Assembly (NCBI GenBank): GCA_034509495.1
Contig: CM067503.1
Location: 2,818,820-2,882,819, forward strand
From: Acestrorhynchus altus
Lineage: Eukaryota; Chordata; Actinopteri; Characiformes; Acestrorhynchidae
Length of the DNA: 64,000 bases
Direction: 5' to 3'
The position numbers and the translations under genes were made by a program. Shown in pieces: positions 1 to 12,687 of this stretch (positions are counted from its first letter, which is position 1; the number at the start of each line of letters is the position of its first letter). The notes below the pieces were generated by a model. The model had not been told where the DNA came from, did not search any database, and saw only the letters and a list, made by a program, of their open reading frames with translations.

Positions 1-127
1 CAATAATTAACCGGGACTGAAATTACAAAAACGAACGCAGCTGAATCGCCACCTCCAGATGAACGAATTACAAACTGTCTTCAGTGAAAGGAATCAGAGA
101 TGGAACCAAAGTGCAGCTCAGACGTAC

Positions 128-248
128 TCCTGCAGGTGCCACGGGGAGTGGATTGGCTGTGTAGAGGCTTTTCTTTCCATCGTAGACTGGCCGGCGATCC
201 CCAAAGATGGTCACCTTAAAGTGCTGCACCATGGAGTCCACCACCTCC
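128..248 (-). CDS. ago3: AGO3 coding exon 3
   Basis: The 121-bp exon encodes residues 64-104, from REVVDSMVQHF to NPLPVAPAG. Its acceptor is an AG at 250-249 that directly follows a (TG)37 tract in transcript sense. There is no conventional polypyrimidine tract. Because 121 is not a multiple of three, skipping would shift the frame. Confidence 0.93.
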
Positions 249-328
<80 letters not shown>

Positions 329-3300
329 GAAAGTAGTCACTTTGTCTTCACCCCTGCCACCCCATCACCCCCACTGCCCACCTTCAAGCCACTGGACTCG
401 GACTAGTTTCCCGACCCCGCCATGGACAAGCTGTTATTTTGATAATAACTACTGTTATTATGTCATCAAACTACCGTCATTACGTCAGTACACTGCAGCA
501 GATGGTGGTCCAGAGTCCCATATCAGTTTGAAGATGAGGAGGGGTCCCCCCTCTGAGCCTGGTTCCTCCCGGGGTTTTTTCCTCCAGCTCTGACCCTTTT
601 TTCTGCACTGTTGCCTTTCGGTTCGCTCACCGGGAGCGCTTTTGTCTTCACCCTTCGATTTGTTCCTTTTTGATCTGTAAAGCTGCTGTGTGACATCAGC
701 CGTAAAGACGTTGTTCAAAGAAATTTACACAATCGACCCACTGGGTTTAATCATGTCCGGAGTTAAATTTTAGAGCATTTCATTCAACCATCTGCTGACC
801 GCAGTGCCAAAACCAGTACAGCTGGACGAGAAACACCCGAGCCAGCAATGCAGACCAGCTGAAGGTCACTCTCAAAGCAACCTGGGCTTCAGTAACATCC
901 GAAAACCCACCTGTTTATAACGGCACACAAGAAAACACAACCCGACTTTTATTTCTCAGGTTTTCAGACTGAAAATGTGAGAATTAGGGCCTGAACAGCA
1001 GCTGAAGCATGTCTCCGTGAAAACATCTGTCTCACGTTCCTCACAAACCACAAGCTAACTTCAGACAACACATCTAATTTCAATCCCTCAACATATCTGA
1101 TGCCGTCTGGGTCGTATTTGCGGATGTTGTTTTGCCTTTTCTGAGGAACAGTGTCTCCATTCAGTCTTTGTTTCAGAAGCTTCTACATCTGCATCGGGTT
1201 TACAGTGGGAACCCGACTGATCTCTCCATTTTTACTGACACCAGTTTAAAGTGACGTTACGCCCACGACCCTGAGGATGGGCCTGCAGAGCACGAGAGCT
1301 CTTCAAGGTGGTCCAGAAATCGAATCCACAAGCCTCGATCTTAATCAAGCCCTGGATGTGGCCCAATCAAGCTGAGAGGCTGAACTCGCGCTCGACGTAC
1401 CTGTTGACTCTACGTGGGCACTTCTCGGGTTTAATGTCCACCTCATAGAGGTAGACATCCATCTTGGGGATCTCCACCTGGAAGCAGTTGGCCAGCAGCT
1501 TGATGGGCTTCCCCATGGTGCCATAGCCGGGCCTCCGGGGCATGGAGAACAGGGACTGGGCCCCAACGGCTCCTGCAGAGAGAGAGGAAGAGGGGGAAAT
1601 AGGAGATGAGAGGCAGAGAAGTTTAGGAAGTCTAAATCTGATCGGTTGTAATTCTGACACAAAAGAGGGAGAACGGAGACCGACCTTATTATAATTATTT
1701 ATTATTATTTTATTATTGTATCATTTATTAACATGAACATCATTTAGATACATACAACAAAAACTACTTTCACTGAAAAGACAAAAGTATTGGGACACCA
1801 TCTTCATTAATGGTGGACCAGCATTAATACGAGTTGGTCCCCACAGATTATAACTGATCAGATCTGAGGTTCACTGCTTCACACACATGATGTTCATCTC
1901 TAACTGGAAACACCACTCCACAGCTACGAGACCGTGACAGCTGCTGATAGTTTCCTGACACTGAACCCACAGCACACCAGCTTTTTCACTCTGTTAAGAG
2001 CTGTGAACTCTCCAGGCATGTGGCAAAAAAAAAACAAAAAAACAAAAAAAAAAAACAAAACAGCTTCGCGCCCTGAAGGAAGAGGAAAGACAACACGCTG
2101 GGCGAAACCCCAACCACCACGGAATACCTACAGCGCAGCACAAACGCTGAACACCAGCCACGTACAGCCGGATCGAGACTGCGTCACACGACACCCGCCC
2201 ACGAAAACCAGAGCTGACTGAACTCCGCTCAGATCTGAACAGCAGACTCGATTTATTTATACAGCACTTCATACAAATGAGCGATTCGATTCAAACAGGA
2301 ACGTATTTCCGGTTAAAGGGACAAAAGATGAACAAAACGATAAAATAAGAGAAATGAATACAAGCAAAATAAAGTGATAATGAAATGAAAACTGTAGAAC
2401 CTACAACAGAGTAAAAAAACTGATAAGACCATCATAGACTTATTAAACACAGACACTGTAAAAAGAGGGACAATGCAAGTAGTGTTTTGTACTCAGAGGT
2501 ACATCTCATATCCATGTTCTCTCAGAAAGGCACTTTATTGAACCTCAGTAGAGCAGAGCTTATTCGGTTTCCTGCCGTAAATCAAAAAGCCAGACTGTAA
2601 AAGTGGCTCCAATTGACGTTGAACGAGGTGTTCGATATTCCCAGCTCCTCTCAGCTGTTCTCAGTTTTAATACATATTCCCGTCATAACGTTTCAAACTA
2701 TAGTGAAGTGTTTGCTCAACCAAATATAATCCTGCTCTCATCCCTTTAACGGGGAATATAACTGAAAATAACAACATTACGGAGAAGGAGGTGTGAAATA
2801 ACCTGCCGTGAGACCAGAAATCATATTTGTTGAGCTGGAGATCATAAAAAAATAGCATTGCAACCCTTCGGTCCTCCTGATTTTTCTGTGACTGTTCGTT
2901 TGTGTCAGTGTTTTGGGTTTTGTTTAGTAGATTTGCTTAAATCAGCAAAACGGAGACAGTTATCGACTAAATCCAGCTGCTGGAATAAGTTGAGAATCCA
3001 AAAAGCTGTTTTTATCATGATAAATTTATGGTCTTGACAAAACGCTCATACTGCCAACCTCTACTTTAAACATAAAACTAGCAAAATGCTTTTAATGTAC
3101 ACTTAAACAGGCTTCACACCGTCCAGATCAAACCACGTGAAGCCTTTCAAAGCCTCCAAACTGCTTCGCTGCGGAAAAATAAACGACAATATCAATGAAA
3201 CCAAACGATAAAATGGACGTGTTTTCAGGTTCTGCTTCTTTCTGAAGAGAATTTAAATTATGCAGAACAAAACCAACAAACAACATTCGCTTCTAAAACC

Positions 3301-4300
3301 AGAACCGTCCACTGTTTCCTTGACAACTCCCCCCCTAATCCTCCTGCGGCTCGCTCTCCGAGCGGCTGACACATCAGCTGTTCCTTCAAAAGCGAAACTG
3401 CAGAGCAGATAACCACACCACGGTCAGAATGCAGAATTACGTGCTTGTGAAAGCAGCCGTCACAACGCCCCGTCACTCCTCCACCACGTCATTCTCGTAA
3501 ACAGAAACCTCCCCGGCACCATTCTTGTAAAGCCACAGAGAGCGAGAGACAGAAAGTCTCAACACAAAACCAGCGATACGCGCCAAGCAGCCTCTGGAAA
3601 CGAGGCCGAGGGGCGCAGAGATGTTCTGAAAGGGCTTCGATAAACAAAAAATAAAGCAGTGCATCTCAGAAACGTAGAAGATTCGAAAGTTAATCTGTGA
3701 TGTGTTACTTTCATGACATTTCAAGTGATATATTTTCATTTTGATTCTGAAGAATCATTTAGTCAAACTTGAAATGACACATCTTTCGATTTAAAGCTCT
3801 GATTCAAACACATCGACAGTGAAATGAAAAAGGTGTGAATTATGTCACTTTACATGCAAAGAAAATTAAACCTGACTTTCTGTATGAAATTATAAACATC
3901 AATTAACTTTCACAACATTTTACTTCCTTTTTAGATGCACCAGTACGTTTTATCACTGAACACGTCCCATAATAATGTGCAACACCCTCCTAAAAAAAAT
4001 TACATTATCATTATTATTATCATCATCATCATCATTTTCATTATTATTATTATCATCATTATTATTATTATATACATTATTATTATCATCATCATCATCA
4101 TCATCATCATTATCATTATTATTATTATCATCATCATTATTATTATATACATTATTATTATCATCATCATCATTATTATTGTTATTATCATCATCATCAT
4201 CATCATTATTATATACATGATTATCATTATCATTACTATTATTATTATCATCATTATTATTATTATCATTATTATTATCATTATCGTCATTACTATTATC

Positions 4301-4344
<44 letters not shown>

Positions 4345-6788
4345 CATCTCAGTATTAATGCTGCTGCTGGAATACCCCTAAAGGGTATATATAGAGTATA
4401 TATGTTAGTGTTCAATTTCAGTCTGAAGCAAACCTGATTTTAAACAAAAGAAATCAAACTAACCTCAATACTAATAATTTAACATTGCCCTCGTTATTTT
4501 AGTTACGTTTGGAAAATGAAAAACTGTCCACAGGTTGGGGGTTGGTGGACGTAAATCCTCAGAATTCTGTAGCTGGTTTAATACACTGGTATTTTCTTAC
4601 ACCCCCTAAAGTCACAGCGGCACCTCCGGTCAAAACTATCGTTACTGCGAACAGTTAAGCAAGTTGAAGATGATCTGAAATGATCAGGATCAACATTTTC
4701 ATTTTAAAAATAACAGAAAGAAAAGGGCCTGAAGCGAAACTCTGCATAACCTGTAGGGTTGGTACCTAACAAGTATTACAGCTCTTCCAGCTCTTGTTTG
4801 GGGGATTTACATCGTCCTCCAAGCGTCTTCCAGTTCTGTGAGATTCGGGACGTGTTTTGTGACATTTCCACGAAGGCTATATTCGCGCAGGTGTCACTGA
4901 ACAGCAGAACAATGTACCAAATTCCAGAGCCAGTTGAAGCTTCCCAATTTGCTTTTCTAGTAATGCTAGCAATCTCTGAAAATGTCCCTGATCTTCCAGA
5001 CCTTATCTTAACCTCTACTCTTCCTGTTCAAGGCCATTTCTTAATGACAATTTGAACTGAAGGAACAGAAACCTGAAAACTGATACTAATACCCTGCTTT
5101 GAGTGCTAGGCAGCTGCTTAGAAGAACCCATGGCTGCTGTTTTCAGGACAAGGGTCGAGGAGTCTGGCTATCTACAACAACCTGGCCTTTCTTTACGATT
5201 GTGAACAGGCCATAACTGTAACCGTCCTTGGTCAACGTGGTCATCTACTGGTCTAATGGTCAAATTAAATGGTGCATTTCATCATTAACTTTATGCTTTT
5301 TGGAGACAATTTCAGCTTCAAGTCATTTTGACCAGGGCTGCCCAAACCTTTGCGTGCCCCCGTAGCCTTAACTGACCCTTAAACATCCTCTCGGCACACT
5401 GTTAACAGCGTTGTCATGCGGTCACTGTAATTATCATATTGGTATTGCTGTCTATGTCCCTGCAACTGTCCCGGTAATTGCCCGTGTCATTGTAGTTACA
5501 CTTAAATAAATTCATACATTAAATGCATGTCTTCACATGGCATCACACAGCACCTCCGTCTCAACCCCCTCGACGAGGGAGGGAAAAATGAACGTGTGCA
5601 AGTGGGTGAATCACTCCGGTTTGACTCATAACCTCGTCCACAGAGGTCCATTTCGAGGCTCTCCTTCAAGAGAGCAGCCCCATCCAAAACAAAGCACCAC
5701 TCAAAGCTCCGCGGCCAGCTCAGCATGAGTGTGTGCAGTGTGAGCTGTCGGACTTGTTTACGGGTCTGTCGGGATGCCGAGAGCTGTTTGTTTTCCTGTC
5801 GGTCATCTCCTCGAGCAGACACCGGGTCACGCCGCCGAACCCCCGCCCGTCCTTCACACTCAGCTGAAAGAACGGGAGTCTGAGTTTTCCAGACGAGGCT
5901 GAATGTTCCAACACGGCCCATTGTGATGGAAATGACCACGGTTCTTCAAGAGGGCTGTAAGAATAGTCGGTCAGCCTCCACTCCCAAGCCCCACGCCAGA
6001 GACGGCAAAAATATACTGTCCTGAGGTCAGGAGTTGGTACGGATTCGCCAGCTTCTGTGATTATTTTAGCTTTTTTTAACTATTCTACTATATTTTAGTT
6101 TGAATTCTCTTACGTGGATTACTATTATAATAATCAGTAGCCGGTTAAACCGGTCTAAAGCTCTATTCGTGCGGGATTCGTTTAACGGGAACGGATGAGG
6201 TCCCACTTGAATGATCTATGTCATTTCCCAAATCCGCAAAAATCCCGGACTATTTTACCTCCTGTAAAACAAGCCTAAACGAACCCAGATAATATTCACG
6301 GTGCCCCTAAAGTATCCCCTGCATCATGACACGTATCACGATCAGTGTACAGAGAAGGTCCGTGCCAGGTTGCATTCGTGGTCTGCTATTGGGGAGGGAC
6401 ACTGCTAAACTCTGGAAAGGACATCGCTGACCTAGCGCTGCTCTACACAGCCATCCAGTGCAGGAGAGACATCACAGGAGTTGGCAGACATGGGTGACCT
6501 ACAGGTCGTTTACAATCTGACCTGTCTGCCCCAGTCTGTAAATACCCGAATACGACCCCTGCGACAGACTGACAGGACACGGATGGGTTTCTTTTAAAAT
6601 GACTGGACAAAAACGGTCTGATTTTAACTGTGCGATGGGTGTTTGAAAAGCCAGAGGACTCTGTCTCTCTGTGCTTCCATCTCTCCCTCCATCCCTCTCT
6701 CACTGCTCACATCTTGCTGTTTTGTCTCTCTCTGTCTCTCTGCGCATGTCTTCCTCTCTCACTCATGCTTGCGTCGCTCACTTGCTCT

Positions 6789-6822
<34 letters not shown>

Positions 6823-7616
6823 TGGTCTGAGGGCCAAGCTCTTTCTCCCACGCACGCCCACCGCCTTACAGCCACCTTATTCACCCTCTCTCTCGCGCTC
6901 TCTCTCTCTCACTCACACACACACACACACACGATTCCAGAGTCATCAGTCCTCGCAAGACGAAAAACACCAAGGCCATAGACAAGAACGAGATAGCAAG
7001 AGAGAAATCTCTCATAAAGAACAACTACCGCAAGAGCTCACCACTCCACACGTCAGGAATCACACATACACATACACATACACACACACATACACACACA
7101 CAAACACACACACAAACACACACACAAACACACACACAAACACACACACAAACACACACAAACACACACAAACACACACACACACACACACGTATAAGCT
7201 GCTGTTTGGTCCTTCATTCATACCCCGACCCCCAAACACACCCGCCCCCACCCCTAACGAATGCAGTGCGAACGCCCCATCATCAGCGAAGAAACTTCAG
7301 ACGACGTACGCGACTGTGATTAGGAGTGACATCAAACCCCAGAGCAGGACAAGCACCCCCGCAATATCCACCATACATCTTGGAGTGCGAACGAGGCACG
7401 CCACTCGGGGAGAGTGAAGTGTATCAGATTATCGGCCCAACGTCACTTGTGCAAACGGCTCGGATTATCTCGGGTCATTCAGACGTCAGGACGTTGCTGT
7501 CTGAAGGTGTTCAGATCAGCGCTCACTCTGCTGACTCAGCAGTTTACACTACTTCTATAAAAGTCACAGATAAATATAACAGAGTACCTCTCTACCCCTG
7601 CCTCAGCGTGTGCATA

Positions 7617-7677
<61 letters not shown>

Positions 7678-7903
7678 ACAGCTGTTGTGTGTCTAATCCG
7701 TAGAGGCCTGGGTTGTGGGAACAGGCTGAGTGTTTGGTAGAGACGCACAATGGCGTCAGTCACTGAGCAGAGTGTGTACACACAGAGTGAGAACGCACGG
7801 CTGGGGATCGTGTGCGACAGTGAGTGAGGAAGAGTGAGCACACTCCTGGAGGAGCAGTTGTAAGAGTGACTTCTGGTCATCAACCACTGTTTCCTGAGAG
7901 AGA

Positions 7904-7953
<50 letters not shown>

Positions 7954-10900
7954 GGGGGGGGGGACGAACAGGGAGATAGGGACACACACAGAAAGAGAGA
8001 CGGGACATAAAAAGAGAGACAGAAAGGGAGAGAGGCAAAGAAAGAGAGAGAAAGAGAAAGAGAGAGATAGGAGAATGGGTAAAATATTGGGGGGGGGGGG
8101 GGGGGTATGTGGACAGAAGAAAGAAAAGGGGACATATTGCGGGGGACACGTACTACAGTAGAAGAACAAGAGGAGTCCAGAAGAATTCAGGCACTGATCT
8201 CGGATTAGTCTGGTGATCATTAATATCACCCCAGCAGTGTTGAGGAATCTGACCTTGGATCAGCGCTCACGCTGTAAGCTGCTTTCGGAATACCAGTCTG
8301 GGATTACCAGCAGGGAAACCCGAGGGTCTGGTCTGACGGTGGCCAGTTTCTGGCACGGTGGACAGCGCGGAGGAAAAGCAGCCCGGACCCAGAGCACGCC
8401 ACCGAGCGTGTCCGTATGAATGAGATCCATTCTAGGCCTGGATTTCTCCTGGTTGGGGTGAATGGGACTCTCTGTTGCGGACAGGACGCTGTACTGCCAC
8501 CAGGAGACAGAGGCACAATGAAGAGCCCACTGTGGAGGGGAAACCCCAGTTTAGGATAAAACTGAGGGCATGCCCAAATTGAGGGCCTCAATGATCACCA
8601 ACTCTCCAACTCATCCCTCAAGTACTGGATGGAGCTCCGCCATTCAAGAGAACACAGGTCCACTGCTCCACAGCTCAATAGGTTCACGTTTCTGTGCTCC
8701 AGAGTGTCCTATTCCATTGGCAGTACGTCTCTAGAGGGACAACTTAAAGGAGCCTTCATTAGAAGGGGTGTCTGCAAACATTAGGACACACAGTGGATTC
8801 CAACGTAAGGACATTTGAGGTTCATTTGTCTGCTGAGCAGAAGATCAGAAATCCCACTGACTCAAAATGCCTCCAACCGGAGTCAGTGGGCTGACCTCGA
8901 CCCACTGGGTTCCTTCATAAAAGACTGATCTGAGTCAGTGGGTTTTTCTCCAAGTAGAGGGGAAACTGAACTCTTCAGGCTCCACCCACACAAGCACCCT
9001 TGTTTTGTTACTGTGGCTAGAGTCTCGTTCCAGCTAACGAGACAGTGTAATACAGTGTTACACAACCCTTCACTACGTCCGCACTACGGTGGAGCAGAGC
9101 AGGGTTTTTCAGGTCGTGTGCTGGACCTGGAACACCTCCACCCCTCCTCCGTTTGTCGCAGAGAGAACTAAAATGGTCAGTTTGGTGTGGGAAGCTGAAG
9201 AAGAAGATTCATCAGGGATGCAAACGTCTGGCCGGTGATGAGAAACACGAACGAGAAAACTGATGTTTTCCTGACCACAACCGAGAGCCGGCCTCCACCC
9301 GTCAGGTTTCGGACCAAACTTCTCGTTTTCGTTTCAGCGCATCGTTAGTCTTCATCGAGCACTTTAGACACTAAGCAGAATTTTATCGAGCGGGCATGCG
9401 CAGTGGTCTCATCACTGGACGTGCGGGGTCAGAGAAGGCGAATTTAACCATACATTTCTTCGTGCAGCCCGTTTAATACAAAGGGACGATTTTATCGGCT
9501 CCGTGTCGTTTATTTCACCCCATTCTGACTCTCAGAACGATACAATCCACCAGGGACTATATCCAGGACTCTGGAAAACAAGAAAATGAAAGACGGAAGA
9601 AACGATAAACCTCTTTCCCACCCAAGGTCAGACTGCCGGTCAGCTTTCTGTCCCAGTTCCCGGAGCGTACCTCTCTGAATCCTCCACTGCCCCTTGAAGG
9701 AAAAAAGGCCCCCACTGCCCCGACAGAGAGAGGCCCCTCTCCCCCCTCACCACACACACGGTCAGATCTGTTTGCCACAGCCCCTGAAACATTCCCCACT
9801 CCAACAGCCGACTCCAGAGGGCCCAAAGAATTCGGCTCAACAGCTCTGAGGCGGCACACCTGGCCAACGAACGCCCCCACAAGCTGCGTAAACTACTGAA
9901 CAAACCGACTCTGGACTGGGTCGAGTCGCTGTTTTCAGCCTCAAACTGAGAAAAGGAGGGTCTCCTCACCCTTTGTTTTCCTTTATGCTTAGAGGAGGAG
10001 CGGACACCACCCTGGAGACGACACTGTGGGTGGAATGGAGTGGAGGGCTGTTAATGCTAACGATCTCTGATCAGTCAGAGTCTGTATGCAGGTTGAGAAC
10101 GTAGACGTAGACAGAGCAGTAATCCAGCTCAAGACCTGATTGTGCTGGTCACTGATTTCAGAACTTTTGATGGTCAGGATGGTTCAAAAGCTGAGTTTTA
10201 ATGTTTTTAAATAATGTTAATTTTCACATTATATTTTTCACAACATATATCATTTTTTATTTTGCCATTCAGTTAAAACGTAGCGGGATATCTTTTCACG
10301 CAGCTCCGTCTTATGTCTAAAGTCACTCTTTAGCCTCATATTAAGCCAAGCCAGAATAAACTGTTGAGACTCACTGGTTTGCACATTGCATCCTTCCTAT
10401 AAATGTCTTCGCTGTGTTGGACGTTCACAACACTGATTGGTGCTCAACAGGAGCCTCAACAGGAACCAGCAGAGGAAAACTGCCCGTACACACCCTGAAG
10501 CAACCTGAACCACCTTCGCACAGAAGTACACTGGGAGGTGTCTCTCCTTCCTGTGGTGACACCCTCAACGACAGGAAACACCTGGTACACCACGCACTGT
10601 TTAGCATGTCACGACGAACAAAGAGGTCCATCCACGCAGTGGCAAAACCGCCACACTCTCAGAACGGTACGACAGGGCTTCTCCTATGCTTCTACAGGAG
10701 AACAGTGACTCATATCCAAACCAGGACTGAACATCTCCACCGTCACGGCTTTCAGCTCTACCTTTCAGTCGCCCACTGAAAGCTTGCTTTCTTGAAATGA
10801 CAAAAAATAATAACTGCAATTATTTTAAGCGGCACTGTGATTGCGAGGATTAATTGTGATTAACAGTGATCAACGGTGATTGGTGAGCTTTTCTTTTTTG

Positions 10901-12645
10901 GTTCAGTGCTCTACACAGAAATTTCAGCGATTAGCCAGGCGGTGAGCACCTGATGTTTATAAGAGCACTTGACAGACAAAATAGTCCACAGCAGTCCATG
11001 GTGTGAGAACACTGTGCTCATACATCTACACACTGTTGAAGGGAGAAGACGTTCAGAGGTTCTTCAGTCTGGAACTATGGAGGAACATCTTAAATCTTTT
11101 CAAGAGAAGGGTAGCAGAAGAAGGTTTCTTGACGCTTCCACAATTTCAGATTGAATAACCTCCAAAAGTTCTTTTGAGGATCTTGTCTTTTAACAGTGAA
11201 CGAGGCACTGTTCACTGAAAAATCCTACTGAAACCAATAGAGCTGGGCAGTCCTGGTCTAAAGGTTGGAGAAGTGGGCTTGGCACTGGAACAACATTACT
11301 TTGAATGCCAAGACCAGCATGCACAGCTGAGGTGTCCTCAGAGATGTTACAGATGAGGAGACCAGCCACTGGTAAAATAGGAATCAAAGTTCTCATAACT
11401 CTTAATGAGGCCCCTGTTTATGGATAAAGTTCTGCAATTCAACAAAAAGAGCCAATCAGCTTCCTGAATACAACACGTTAGTGGGAAAGGACCCCCTCAC
11501 TGAAGACATCTATGCAAGCTCCAAAGTTTACTAAACAGTTACTAAACTGTTCATAAAGGTTCTGTCAGACAGAATCAGTGATTGAAAGCATGTCCCTCAA
11601 ACAGTAATCTGACTTTCAGATTTGAGTATTTTGGTCTCTCCCTATTCACACAGACCCGACCACAGAGTCGCTTGTCTCTGACTGGAAATAACTCATTCAT
11701 AATCTTGCCTGTGACAATGGACGACATGGACGAAACAACATGGACAAAAACTCAAACACAGAGTCAACAGAGCAACTCAAGCAAAGAGTCAAATGCAGTG
11801 TCCACCATTTGGACACATTTTGGCTTTAGTGAAGATGATACCAGAAAGACAACTGTTCATTAATCGTAAGCGAGAAAAAAAAAATTTTCAATTTATCGTG
11901 ATATTAATTTGAAGTCATATCGCCCAGCACTGTAATAAAGAACAAGCTTTTCTGAGAATATCATTAGTGCTTAAAGAACACGTACCAACCACGTGTTTCA
12001 TTACAGAGAGAGAATCGTTTGAGTTTAATTGGATATTTTACGGTAAATGTTGAATCAATGTTACTGGGGTTTGTCAGCTACTGGTGTATTCTGTCGATAT
12101 ACTGTAACGGTTTTACGATATCGGCCAGCCCTATTATATCAAACTTGATTTTAAGAGCTCGAGTGACTTAAACGAAGCTTCAGAAACACCGGTTCTTCAT
12201 CGTCAACCCCACTGCATTAAAACAGATATTCATTTTCCTTTAACGACTGTCCCTCAGTGACAGCGACCCTTCTTAAAGTGGCACTACACCACCTTAAACT
12301 AAAATACAGCTTCTGCTTCAGAACGATTTCACTCAAAACCGAAGAAATATCCCAGAGCGAAAAGCGATTCTCTTATTTTCTATTCTTTTGGAAAAGAGTG
12401 GCCAGATCACGTCACATCAGAAGAGGCCGACGTTTCAATTATGTTTATGTGTTTGTTTAGGAAAATGTGGTAAACGATGCCATTGTGATGCACAACATGA
12501 AGCAGATATAGCTTTAATGTTTCCTGCAGGTTTAATTTCAAATCCCCTTTGAAATTAGATGTTCTGCAGCAAATCCAGTGTTTTTGGAGACGGTTTCTAA
12601 ACCGTCCCCCAAATCTATTCATGATCATATTTTTAATTATTTAAC

Positions 12646-12687
<42 letters not shown>

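Noticed and set aside
4004..4346. CRISPR-like or regulatory direct repeats
   Set aside because: The window is eukaryotic and the arrays are microsatellites or minisatellites without unique spacers.
3935..4381. 148-codon isoleucine-rich frame and its minus-strand partner
   Set aside because: This is pure ATT/ATC trinucleotide array. The composition is impossible for a natural protein of this kind.
6671..8229. His/Thr-rich and Leu/Ser-rich frames up to 248 codons
   Set aside because: They are driven by CA and GA microsatellites, with no conserved segment between them.
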